Shown here piece after piece: positions 34,501-40,834 of a stretch of DNA of 40,834 nt. The stretch comes from Sporomusa silvacetica DSM 10669 (lineage in GTDB: Bacteria > Bacillota > Negativicutes > Sporomusales > Sporomusaceae). The number at the start of each line of letters is the position of its first letter. Position 1 is the first letter of the stretch. The notes beneath the pieces were generated by a model. It was not told the origin of the DNA. It searched no databases and worked only from the letters and a program-made list of their open reading frames with translations. The stretch spans positions 1-40,834 of the forward strand of contig NZ_LSLK01000097.1 in the NCBI RefSeq assembly GCF_002257705.1, written 5' to 3'. Both the position numbers and the translations under genes were made by a program.

Positions 34501-37500
34501 GTACAGACCAATAGCCTGACTAATAAGGGTGCGATTAACAGTACAAGTGATATGAACCTTGATGTCAGTGGCACTTTGCTCAACCAAGGGACAATCTACG
34601 CCCAGGGAAATGCTCAGCTATATAACGTCGATACACTTACCAATAGCGGTGTGTTTGCTTCTGCAAAAAATACAACCATATCGGCGCAGGTCGTGTCTTC
34701 TACAGGGGCTCTTGGCGCAGGAATTAATGCCGATGGCAGTGTTAGCGATTCCGGCAACCTCACTATCACTGCCACTGGCGCTGTTACCAGCCAAGGGCAA
34801 ACACTGGCTGGCGACAATCTCTCCGTCACCGGTACTGCTGTGGACCTTGTCGGGAGTAGAACGTACGCAGGCGGTATAGCCGACATCACGGCTATCAGTG
34901 GCGATATCAACAATACGGGCGGCACTATGCAAGTCGGAGGCGACTTAATGGTAAAAGCTGTCGGCACTGTGAAAAATGATTCAGACGCAGAAGGCAAAAA
35001 GGGTCAGATTGTTGCAGATAAAGTGTCGATTACGGCCAATAACATCAGCAACAAGGGCGGTAGCATCAAACAAATCGGTTCAGAGACTACAAACTTGAAA
35101 GCAATAGGTAGTATCGACAACACCAGTGGCACAATCGCTACCAATGGTTCATCCCTTACCCTACAAGCAAATACGATAGGCAATAACCAAGGGCAAATAC
35201 AGCACGCAGGTACCGGTGAACTGGTGGTAAAAACCACCGGTGACATCACTAATCGTAACGGTAGTATAGCAAGCAACGGCCAAACCAGCCTTGGCGGCCA
35301 GAACATCGACAATACCCAGGGTACGGTTGTGGTGCAAAAACAACTGGGAATCACCGCAGCCACGGTTTCAAACAGTCAGGGTATCTTTAGTGGCACAGAT
35401 ACAGTAAAGCTAATAGCTTCAGGTGCTGTGAACAACCAACAAGGTGTCATTCAGGCGAGTAAAGGCTTGGCGGTCACCGCCCAGTCATTGAATAATAATG
35501 GTGGCAAGGTCATTAACCTCGACACGAGTAACGCCGAAATAATTGCGAAAGAAAGCATTCAAAACAAGTCTGGACTGATCGGTGGCAACGGCGATGTAGA
35601 CGTCACGGCCCAAACCCTGACGAGCCAAGGCGGTCAGGTCATAGCGAAAAACAACCTAACAATCATAAGTAAGCAAAGCACAGACAATACCAATGGTACC
35701 ATTGCCGCCGGACAAGACGTCAATCTCAACCAAAGTAACGCCAGCCTGACAAATAGTGGCGGCGAAATAAGTGCCGGTGGGGCCTTAGCTATCCAGGCGA
35801 CGGCAGTGGAAAATACCGGCGGCGATCTGGCGGCAAACAAAGATATTACCCTCACTGCGCAAAGCCTGAATGGTAATGGCCAGACCGTTGCCGGTCAGGA
35901 CCTTACAATAACACTAAAGGGCAATCTAACAAACAGTACCAGTGGCCAATTCAAAGCCAACCGTGACATGAATGTAAATGCAGGCGGTACAGTCACAAAC
36001 CAGGGAAATATGATTGCTGTCAGAAACGCCAATCTAACGGGCAGCAATATTACGAATGACACAAGCGCCGTCCTTGCGTCCGGAAATGCTTTAACGATTA
36101 CGACAACCGGCAACGTAAATAACAACGGTCAGATAGATGGCAATGACGTTTTGGTAAGTGCCCAAAATGTAAATAGCACCGGCACGGTGATTGCCAAGAC
36201 ATTGAAGGTACAGACCAATAGCCTTACTAATAGGGGTGCAATTAGCAGTACAAGTGATATGAACCTTGATGTCAGTGGCACTTTGCTCAACCAAGGGACA
36301 ATCTACGCCCAGGGAAATGCTCAGCTAGATAACGTCGATACACTTACCAATAGCGGTGTGTTTGCTTCTGCAAAAAATACAACCATATCGGCGCAGGTCG
36401 TGTCCTCTACCGGAGCTCTTGGCGCAGGAATCAACAGCGATGGCAGTGTTGGCACTTCCGGCAACCTCACTATCACTGCCACCGGCGCTGTTACCAGTCA
36501 AGGGCAAACACTGGCTGGCGGCGACCTCGCCATCACCGGTACTGCTGTGGATCTTGCGGGGAGTAGAACGTACGCAGGCGAAAAAGCCGACATTACAGCT
36601 ACTAGTGGCGATATCAACAATACTGGCGGCACTATGCAAGTCGGCGGCGGCTTAACGGTAAAAGCTGTCGGAACTGTGAAGAATGATTCAGACGCAGAAG
36701 GCAACAAGGGTCAGATGGTTGCCGATAAAGTGTCGATTACAGCCAATGTCATCAGCAACAAAGGCGGCAGCATCAAGCAAATCGGTTCAGCTGCTACAAC
36801 CTTGAAGGCGACAGACACCATTGATAATACTGGTGGCACTATCGCTACCAATAGTTCATCCCTTACCATACAAGCAAATGCAGTTACTAATAACCAAGGG
36901 CAAATACAGCACGCAGGAACCGGTGAGCTGGTGGTAAAAGCCACCGGTGACATCACTAATCGTAGCGGTAGTATAACAAGCAACGGCCAAATCAGTTTTA
37001 CCGGACAGAACATCGATAATACCCAGGGTACCTTTAGCAGTACAGATGCAGTAAATTTAATAACTCCAGGTGCTGTGAACAACCAGCAAGGTGTCATTCA
37101 GGCGAGTAAAGGCTTGGCGGTCACCGCCCAGTCATTGAATAATAGTGGTGGCAAGGTCATCAACCTCGACACGAGTAAAGCCAAAATAATTGTGAAAGAA
37201 AGCATTCAAAACAAGTCTGGACTGATCGGTGGTAACGGCGATGTAGACGTCACGGCCCAAACCCTGACGAGCCAAGGCGGTCAGGTTATAGCGAAAAACA
37301 ACCTAACAATCATAAGTAAACAAAGCACAGACAATACCAATGGCACCATGTCCGCCGGGCAAGACGTCAATATCAACCAAAGTAACGCCAGCCTGACAAA
37401 TAGTGGCGGCGAAATAAGTGCCGGTGGGGCTTTAGCTATCCAGGCGGCGGCAGTGGAAAATACCGGCGGCGATCTGGCGGCAAACAAAGATATTACCCTC

Positions 37501-40500
37501 ACTGCGCAAAGCCTGAATGGTAATGGCCAGACCGTTGCCGGTCAGGACCTTACAATAACACTAAAGGGCAATCTAACAAGCAGTACCGGTGGCCAATTCA
37601 AAGCCAACCGTGACATGAATGTAAATGCAGGCGGTACAGTCACAAACCAGGGAAATATGATTGCTGTCAGAAACGCCAATCTAACGGGCAGCAATATTAC
37701 GAATGACACAAGCGCCGTCCTTGCGTCCGGAAATGCGTTAACGATTACGACAACCGGCAAGATAAATAACAACGGTCAGATAGACGGCAATGACGTTTTG
37801 GTAAGTGCTAAAAATGTAAATAGCACCGGCACGGTGATTGCCAATACATTGAAGGTGCAGACTAATAGCCTGAATAATAAGGGTGCAATTAACAGTACAA
37901 GTGATATGAACCTTGATGTCAGTGGCCCTTTGCTCAACCAAGGGACAATCTATGCCCAGGGAAATGCTCAGCTATATAACGTTGGTACACTTACCAATAG
38001 CGGTGTGTTTGCTTCTGCAAAAAATACAACCATATCGGCGCAGGTCGTGTCCTCTACCGGAGCCCTTGGTGCAGGGATCAATAGTGATGGCAGTATTGGC
38101 GATTCCGGCAACCTTACTATTACTGCCACCGGCGCTGTTACCAGCCAAGGACAAACACTGGCTGGTGGCAATCTCGCCGTTACCGGTACAGTTGTGGATC
38201 TTACCGGGAGTAGAACGTACGCAGGCGATAAAGCCGACATTACAGCTACCAGTGGCGATGTTAACAATACAGGTGGCACTATGCAAGTTGTCGGTGCCTT
38301 AACAGTAAAAGCTGTCGGCACTGTGAAGAATGATTCAGACGCAGAAGGCAACAAAGGTCAGATTGTTGCCGATAAAGTGTCGATTACGGCCAATACCATT
38401 AGCAATCAGAGCGGCATTATCAAACATTCGGGATCAGATGCTGCAAGTTTAAAGGCAACAGGCAGCATCGACAACACTAATGGTACTATTGCCAGCAATG
38501 GAGATATGTTGACCTTGCAAAGTAAATCGCTAACTAATAGCAGCGGTCAAATTCAACACGCCGGTATAGGTATATTGGATATAACCGTCACAGATGGTTT
38601 GAATAATAACTCAGGAAATATTGCCAGTAACGGCCAGGTAAATATTCAGACCGATGCCATTGATAATACTAAAGGTTCAATCGTATCCCAGAAACAGCTT
38701 GCTGTAAAAGCGGCCTCGATAACTAATAGCCAAGGGTTTCTTGCAGGTGACGTCGTTAACGTTACTTCTCAAGGTACTATCAACAACAGACAGGGATCAA
38801 TCCAGGCCAGTAAAGGCTTGCTACTTAAAGCCCAAGCACTTGGTAACCAAAATGGTAGCATACTAAGCCTTGATAATAGTGGTGCAATAGTTACCGTTGA
38901 CCAAGTAATTCAAAACACAAACGGTCTTATTGGTGGTAACGGCGATGTCAATGTAACAGCCGCAAGTATAGTCAATCAGAGCGGACAGGTCTTAGCCCAA
39001 GGAACACTTATGGTTAATGCTAGCCAGGGACTTGATAATACCGGCGGCAAATTATTGGCTCAGCAGAATATGAATCTAAACCAAGGTAATTCTACGCTAA
39101 ATAACTCCAGTGGAACCATTAGTGCCACTGGGACGCTTACCGTGCAGGCAGGCGCGATAAATAACACCAACGGTAACCTCACCGCCAACACCGATGTTAA
39201 TCTTACTACCAAAAACCTGAGCGGAGCCAACCGCAAGATAACTGCTGGTCAGGATGTGAACATTACCGTAAATAGTGACTATATTCAAGAAGCCACCAGC
39301 CAGATTCAGGCAAATCGTGATGTGAATATAACAGCCAATGGCACGGTCACGAATGATGGCACAATTACTTCTGTACGAAATACCAGTTTGAATGCTGCTA
39401 GTATCAATAATAATGCAGGTGCTACGATGTCTGCCGGAAACTTGTTAAAGGTCTTGGCAACAGGCGATGTTAATAACAGTGGCAGACTCGATGCAAACTC
39501 GACAGTGGTAAATGGACAGAACGTTGACAATACCGGTACTGTAATAGCCGATAGTCTAACTGTACAGGCCAATACCATAAAAAATACAGGCGATTCGGCG
39601 ATTCTGGCTACTACAAGAGACATGAATCTTAACGTCACCGGTTCAGTGGAAAATAAAGATGGTGCCAACATCTATAGCATGGGCAACATTACGATTGCCG
39701 GCAGTGATAAACGCGATGCCAATAGCCAACCGATGGATAAAGCCAACTCGGTACTCAATCAGTCGGCTACGATTGAGGCTGATGGTAATATAGCTATATA
39801 TGCGAAGGACATAACGAATAAGAAACGGGTAGTTGAGGTTGGGGAAACGGTTGTTTCTGATGAGATTTATTCCAGCGTTGGTAAGCGTTTGGTATATTTT
39901 CATGCTGGCAGAGCCAGCGAAGATGGTGTGAGTTCTGAACGTAGACAAGTATTTGACCCTAATACTGCAATTTTAGTTTATCCTGAAAAGCTACCCAGCA
40001 ATTTGCATGAATGGTTCGAGCTTGAGGCAAGTGGTAAAAAGTTGACCTATATGATAGGGCAAACTGTCAAAGAAACTAGTTTTACTCAAGACTCTCCCGA
40101 AGGAAAAGTTATAGCTGGTGGAAATATAACCCTGCGAACTGATACTGTGAACAATAATAACAGTTCGATTATTGCTGTCGGTACACTCGACTCAAGTGGA
40201 ACGTTAAATAATATCTCACAGGAACGGGGAAGAACGACGACTCGCCATTTAATAGAAGACTCTAGTTATGGAGGTTACATAAATTACGAGGGGTATAAGG
40301 AGCGCGATTATAGTAAGCTACGTTATGGGGCTGGCCGCCAATACGACGAAACAACCTACGAGCAACTACCTGGCACTACCGCTATCTTTGGTGGCGGGCA
40401 GCAGGTAATTATTAATGGCCTCAGTGTAAATAACATCACGAAGAACCCCACAAACGTTACCGGGGGCAATTTCTCTACCTTAAAATCTACCCAACAGGCA

Positions 40501-40834
40501 AATGTATCAAAAATCCAAACCGTACTAGGAAATACCACTTTACAAGGCAGTACAATCCTCGGACAGAGCGGCAGTACAGTGAGCCCGAGTAGTACGCCTG
40601 TGAATAACCAGGCAACAGTAGGAGAATCCGGTCAGCATAGTACACTCGCCAATATTCATGCAGAATCAGGGAAAAATACCACTTTACAAGGCAGTACAGC
40701 CCTAGGGCAGAGCGAGGGTTCTACAGTGAGCCCGAGTAGTACGCCTGTGAATAACCAGGCAACAGTAGGAGAATCCGGTCAGCATAGTACACTCGCCAAT
40801 ATTCATGCAGAATCAGGGAAAAATACCACTTTAC
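28510..40834 (+). CDS. Giant TpsA exoprotein (filamentous hemagglutinin/hemolysin-type adhesin), C-terminus outside window
   Basis: ATG at 28510 behind AAGGAGGAG. I read the frame through the region and found no stop to the window edge: 4108 codons, incomplete. The signal peptide (KMSKLVAWITLAVFSLQPTI) is followed by the TPS secretion domain (about 58-310): KLAGYIQGNSNLAGGSARII, GYLEVAGQRADVIIANRNGI, GFINTNRGVLTTG. The rest is a beta-helix of short FHA-type repeats (patterns like NTGGTIATNG, NNQGVIQASKG, SGLIGGNGDV). These are arranged as six large repeats at 29464-39669, then a non-repeated part (YSMGNITIAGS, VVEVGETVVSDEIYSS, GGGQQVIING) and 48-49-residue repeats. The product should be secreted by the preceding TpsB and act in adhesion, biofilm or, if a toxin domain follows, contact-dependent inhibition. 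Long repeats make assembly of this gene error-prone. Confidence 0.93.
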   Translation, partial: MIGFSSRKSKMSKLVAWITLAVFSLQPTIIAAQVVADTKAAVNNRPVVDSAPNGTPVVQITTPSAAGVSRNLYQQFDINSKGLILNNSFKLTTTKLAGYIQGNSNLAGGSARIILNEITGNNISNLAGYLEVAGQRADVIIANRNGIVGNGFGFINTNRGVLTTGVPVFGGSGSLDAFRVIGGQISVQGKGIDATGIDRVELISRSVTINAGIWAKDLNIVTGSNNVKYNTLTTQTLTGEGNQPQVALDVSALGGMYANKIKLVGTEHGVGVNSQGTISASGGDLILTNDGKITLGGQSNASGNVTVTTADRIENQGTIYAQGNTTIKSTGVLSNTGGIAAAQNTNLTAQTITSTGTFASGVTSGGKMGTTGDLSLTATGAVNAQGKNLAAGNLRISGASIDQSGATTYAGRNATITASTGDSNHTGATLQAGGALTIKAAGTVKNNKDIHGTAGQMTADNITITAGDISNQGSHITQTGSSMTNLKATNSIDNTGGTIATNGSTLTIKANTIGNNQGQIQHAGTGELVVKATGDISNRNGSITSNGQTSLSGQNIDNAQGTVVVQKQLGITAATVSNSQGTFSGTDTVKLTASGAVNNQQGVIQASKGLVVTAQALNNSGGKVTNFGTSDAEIIVKESIQNKSGLIGGNGDVDVTAQTLTSQGGQVIAKNNLTIISKQSTDNTNGTMSAGQDVNFNQSNANLTNLGGEISAAGALHVQAAAVDNTGGKLAANKDITLIAQSLDGNGQTVAGQDLTLALTGNLTNSTGGQLKANRDVNINAGGAVINKGNITAVRNASLTGSTITNDAGAILVTGNALKIATSGNVNNNGEIDGNGVSLNAQKVDNTGKVITGTLTVESNSLNNLGATAALNSTGDMNFKVHGDLTNQGVIYAQGNTTLTGISNLTNTGVLASAKNTDIAAQIVSSTGALGAGINADGSVVGDSGNLTITATDAVTSPGQTLAGGDLTITGTAVDLTGSKTYAGNKADITATSGDVNNTGGTMQVGNVLTVKAIGTVKNDSDAKGSKGQIVADNVSITANTISNKGGSIKQIGSAATTLKATDNIDNTGGTIATNGSALTLQANAVTNDQGLIQHAGTGELVVKATGDITNRNGSITSNGQTSLSGQNIDNAQGTVVAQKQLGITAASVENSQGTLVASDTINLSASGALSNQQGVIQASKGLAVTAQSLNNNGGKVVNLDTSNTEIIVKESIQNKSGLIGGNGDVAVTAQTLTSQGGQVIAKNNLTIISKQSTDNTNGTIAAGQDVNLNQSNASLTNSGGEISAGGALTIQAAAVENTGGDLAANKDITLTAQSLNGNGQTVAGQDLTITLTGNLTNSTGGQFKANRDMNVNAGGTVTNQGNMIAVKNANLTGSNITNDTSAVLASGNALTITTTGNVNNNGQIDGNDVLVSAQNVNSTGAVIANTLKVQTNSLTNKGAINSTSDMNLDVSGTLLNQGTIYAQGNAQLYNVGTLTNSGVFASAKNTTISAQVVSSTGALGAGINSDGSIGDSGNLTITATGAVTSQGQTLAGGDLTITGTAVDLVGSRTYAGNKADITATNGDVNNTGGTMQVGGALTAKAVGTVKNDLDAKGNKGQIVADKVSITANTISNKGGSIKQIGSAATNLKATDNIDNTSGTIATNGSSLTIQANAITNDQGLIQHAGTGELVVKATGDITNRNGNILSNGQTSLGGQNIDNTQGTVVVQKQLGITAATVSNSQGIFSGTDTVKLIASGAVNNQQGVIQASKGLAVTAQSLNNNGGKVINLDTSNAKIIVKEGIQNNSGLIGGNGDVDVTAQTLTSQGGQVIAKNNLTIISKQSTDNTNGTMSAGQDVNLNQSNANLSNLGGEISAGGDLHIQAAVDNTGGNLVANKDITLTAQSLGGNGQTVAGQDLSVTVKGNLTNSTSSQLKANRDVNVNAGGVVTNRGNITAVRNANLNGSNIINETGANIASGNALTITTTGNVNNNGQIDGNDVLVSAKNANSTGTVTANTLKVQTNSLTNKGAINSTSDMNLDVSGTLLNQGTIYAQGNAQLYNVDTLTNSGVFASAKNTTISAQVVSSTGALGAGINADGSVSDSGNLTITATGAVTSQGQTLAGDNLSVTGTAVDLVGSRTYAGGIADITAISGDINNTGGTMQVGGDLMVKAVGTVKNDSDAEGKKGQIVADKVSITANNISNKGGSIKQIGSETTNLKAIGSIDNTSGTIATNGSSLTLQANTIGNNQGQIQHAGTGELVVKTTGDITNRNGSIASNGQTSLGGQNIDNTQGTVVVQKQLGITAATVSNSQGIFSGTDTVKLIASGAVNNQQGVIQASKGLAVTAQSLNNNGGKVINLDTSNAEIIAKESIQNKSGLIGGNGDVDVTAQTLTSQGGQVIAKNNLTIISKQSTDNTNGTIAAGQDVNLNQSNASLTNSGGEISAGGALAIQATAVENTGGDLAANKDITLTAQSLNGNGQTVAGQDLTITLKGNLTNSTSGQFKANRDMNVNAGGTVTNQGNMIAVRNANLTGSNITNDTSAVLASGNALTITTTGNVNNNGQIDGNDVLVSAQNVNSTGTVIAKTLKVQTNSLTNRGAISSTSDMNLDVSGTLLNQGTIYAQGNAQLDNVDTLTNSGVFASAKNTTISAQVVSSTGALGAGINSDGSVGTSGNLTITATGAVTSQGQTLAGGDLAITGTAVDLAGSRTYAGEKADITATSGDINNTGGTMQVGGGLTVKAVGTVKNDSDAEGNKGQMVADKVSITANVISNKGGSIKQIGSAATTLKATDTIDNTGGTIATNSSSLTIQANAVTNNQGQIQHAGTGELVVKATGDITNRSGSITSNGQISFTGQNIDNTQGTFSSTDAVNLITPGAVNNQQGVIQASKGLAVTAQSLNNSGGKVINLDTSKAKIIVKESIQNKSGLIGGNGDVDVTAQTLTSQGGQVIAKNNLTIISKQSTDNTNGTMSAGQDVNINQSNASLTNSGGEISAGGALAIQAAAVENTGGDLAANKDITLTAQSLNGNGQTVAGQDLTITLKGNLTSSTGGQFKANRDMNVNAGGTVTNQGNMIAVRNANLTGSNITNDTSAVLASGNALTITTTGKINNNGQIDGNDVLVSAKNVNSTGTVIANTLKVQTNSLNNKGAINSTSDMNLDVSGPLLNQGTIYAQGNAQLYNVGTLTNSGVFASAKNTTISAQVVSSTGALGAGINSDGSIGDSGNLTITATGAVTSQGQTLAGGNLAVTGTVVDLTGSRTYAGDKADITATSGDVNNTGGTMQVVGALTVKAVGTVKNDSDAEGNKGQIVADKVSITANTISNQSGIIKHSGSDAASLKATGSIDNTNGTIASNGDMLTLQSKSLTNSSGQIQHAGIGILDITVTDGLNNNSGNIASNGQVNIQTDAIDNTKGSIVSQKQLAVKAASITNSQGFLAGDVVNVTSQGTINNRQGSIQASKGLLLKAQALGNQNGSILSLDNSGAIVTVDQVIQNTNGLIGGNGDVNVTAASIVNQSGQVLAQGTLMVNASQGLDNTGGKLLAQQNMNLNQGNSTLNNSSGTISATGTLTVQAGAINNTNGNLTANTDVNLTTKNLSGANRKITAGQDVNITVNSDYIQEATSQIQANRDVNITANGTVTNDGTITSVRNTSLNAASINNNAGATMSAGNLLKVLATGDVNNSGRLDANSTVVNGQNVDNTGTVIADSLTVQANTIKNTGDSAILATTRDMNLNVTGSVENKDGANIYSMGNITIAGSDKRDANSQPMDKANSVLNQSATIEADGNIAIYAKDITNKKRVVEVGETVVSDEIYSSVGKRLVYFHAGRASEDGVSSERRQVFDPNTAILVYPEKLPSNLHEWFELEASGKKLTYMIGQTVKETSFTQDSPEGKVIAGGNITLRTDTVNNNNSSIIAVGTLDSSGTLNNISQERGRTTTRHLIEDSSYGGYINYEGYKERDYSKLRYGAGRQYDETTYEQLPGTTAIFGGGQQVIINGLSVNNITKNPTNVTGGNFSTLKSTQQANVSKIQTVLGNTTLQGSTILGQSGSTVSPSSTPVNNQATVGESGQHSTLANIHAESGKNTTLQGSTALGQSEGSTVSPSSTPVNNQATVGESGQHSTLANIHAESGKNTTL
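29464..31179 (+). repeat. Mega-repeat unit 1 of TpsA (1716 bp, 572 residues)
   Basis: The unit is phased at the codon pair ATC-TAC in the motif IYAQGN. Its first third is diverged from the other units (for example STGVLSNTGGIAAAQN), while the part from about 29990 on closely follows units 2-5. Confidence 0.85.
31180..32889 (+). repeat. Mega-repeat unit 2 of TpsA (1710 bp, 570 residues)
   Basis: Close copy of units 3-5. It differs locally at about 31921-32020, where it reads AQKQLGITAASVENSQGTLV instead of VQKQLGITAATVSNSQG. Confidence 0.88.
32890..34593 (+). repeat. Mega-repeat unit 3 of TpsA (1704 bp, 568 residues)
   Basis: Close copy. It shares a 239-base identical run with unit 4 (33571-33809 equals 35275-35513) and lacks one codon near 34093 (IQAAVDNT versus IQAAAVENT). 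Confidence 0.88.
34594..36300 (+). repeat. Mega-repeat unit 4 of TpsA (1707 bp, 569 residues)
   Basis: Close copy. It matches unit 3 best in its middle and unit 5 best in its last third (near 35947-36090). Confidence 0.88.
36301..37947 (+). repeat. Mega-repeat unit 5 of TpsA (1647 bp, 549 residues), with 60-bp deletion
   Basis: Close copy of unit 4 but lacking exactly 20 codons at about 37027, where NIDNTQGT joins directly to FSSTDAVN. The loss keeps the frame. Confidence 0.88.
37948..39669 (+). repeat. Mega-repeat unit 6 of TpsA (1722 bp, 574 residues), partly diverged
   Basis: The first 450 bases match units 2-5. From about 38400 the sequence is clearly diverged but keeps the same order of motifs (IQHAGIG, IQASKGL, GLIGGNGDV, QANRDVNI), up to IYSMGN at 39670. 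Confidence 0.8.
40531..40834 (+). repeat. Tandem repeat of 144-147 bp near the TpsA C-terminal part
   Basis: The phrase AATACCACTTTAC starts at 40531, 40675 and 40822, giving units of 144 and 147 bp (48 and 49 residues; NTTLQGSTILGQSGSTV, then SPSSTPVNNQATVGESG, then QHSTLANIHAESGK). The second unit has one extra codon (GQSEGSTV). The array continues past the window edge. Confidence 0.9.

Noticed and set aside
29464..39669. Regular repeats considered as a CRISPR array or insertion sequence copies.
   Set aside because: Units are 1.6-1.7 kb, coding and in frame, with no short repeat-spacer pattern and no transposase.
28494..40538. Many minus-strand and a few plus-strand open frames of 60-150 codons inside the two-partner exoprotein region, recurring with the 1.7-kb period.
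   Set aside because: They are shadows of the TpsA frame. They repeat because the gene repeats, have no consistent ribosome binding sites, and the TpsA frame has the signal peptide, TPS domain and FHA motifs.

Overview
The window looks like a chromosome segment of a diderm (outer-membrane) Firmicute of the class Negativicutes, probably a Sporomusa/Pelosinus-type anaerobe. This is inferred from the mix of genes. Firmicute-type genes (YtxG/YtxH-like proteins, a CBO0543-like membrane protein, an acetyl-CoA-type MetA, a large fused 2-hydroxyacyl-CoA dehydratase activase, strong AGGAGG-like ribosome binding sites and TTG starts) sit beside genes that need an outer membrane (TolC/AcrA/AcrB-type RND efflux and a two-partner secretion system). 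No rRNA, tRNA or CRISPR array was seen.

Layout. 1-128: probable 3' end of a group II intron. 245-1672 (minus): a lipoprotein gene followed by a CBO0543-like membrane protein gene that is interrupted by an in-frame amber codon. 1793-2588: hairpins, one doubtful small ORF and a decayed gene. 2593-7437 (minus): a 1407-residue acyl-CoA dehydratase activase-type protein followed by a TetR regulator. 7679-8472 (plus): YtxH/YtxG-like pair ending at a 25-bp perfect terminator. 8611-14890: a MarR regulator divergent from a tolC-acrA-acrB-type efflux operon, with a 15-bp inverted repeat between them. 15025-15688: two tandem small secreted proteins with the same leader and signal peptide but different mature parts. 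15816-18947: MFS transporter, metA, LuxR-type regulator. 19247-20947: a small unknown protein and an M24 peptidase behind a highly structured leader. 21137-23623: a large LuxR (LAL/MalT-type) ATPase regulator. 23716-26382: a DUF2442 protein and four small secreted proteins in a row. 26766-40834: a two-partner secretion locus, with TpsB transporter and a TpsA exoprotein.

The TpsA frame is the dominant feature. It starts at 28510 and stays open to the window edge (4108 codons, no stop seen). Its core is six head-to-tail units of about 570 residues (1647-1722 bp each). The central units are nearly identical over long stretches and the outer ones are diverged. A second, 48-49-residue tandem repeat begins at 40531 and runs off the window. 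The C-terminus, and any toxin domain, lies outside.

The genes mostly concern the cell envelope and its surroundings: efflux, surface adhesion, secreted proteins, envelope-associated small proteins and several one-component regulators. MetA and the dehydratase activase are the clearest metabolic genes.
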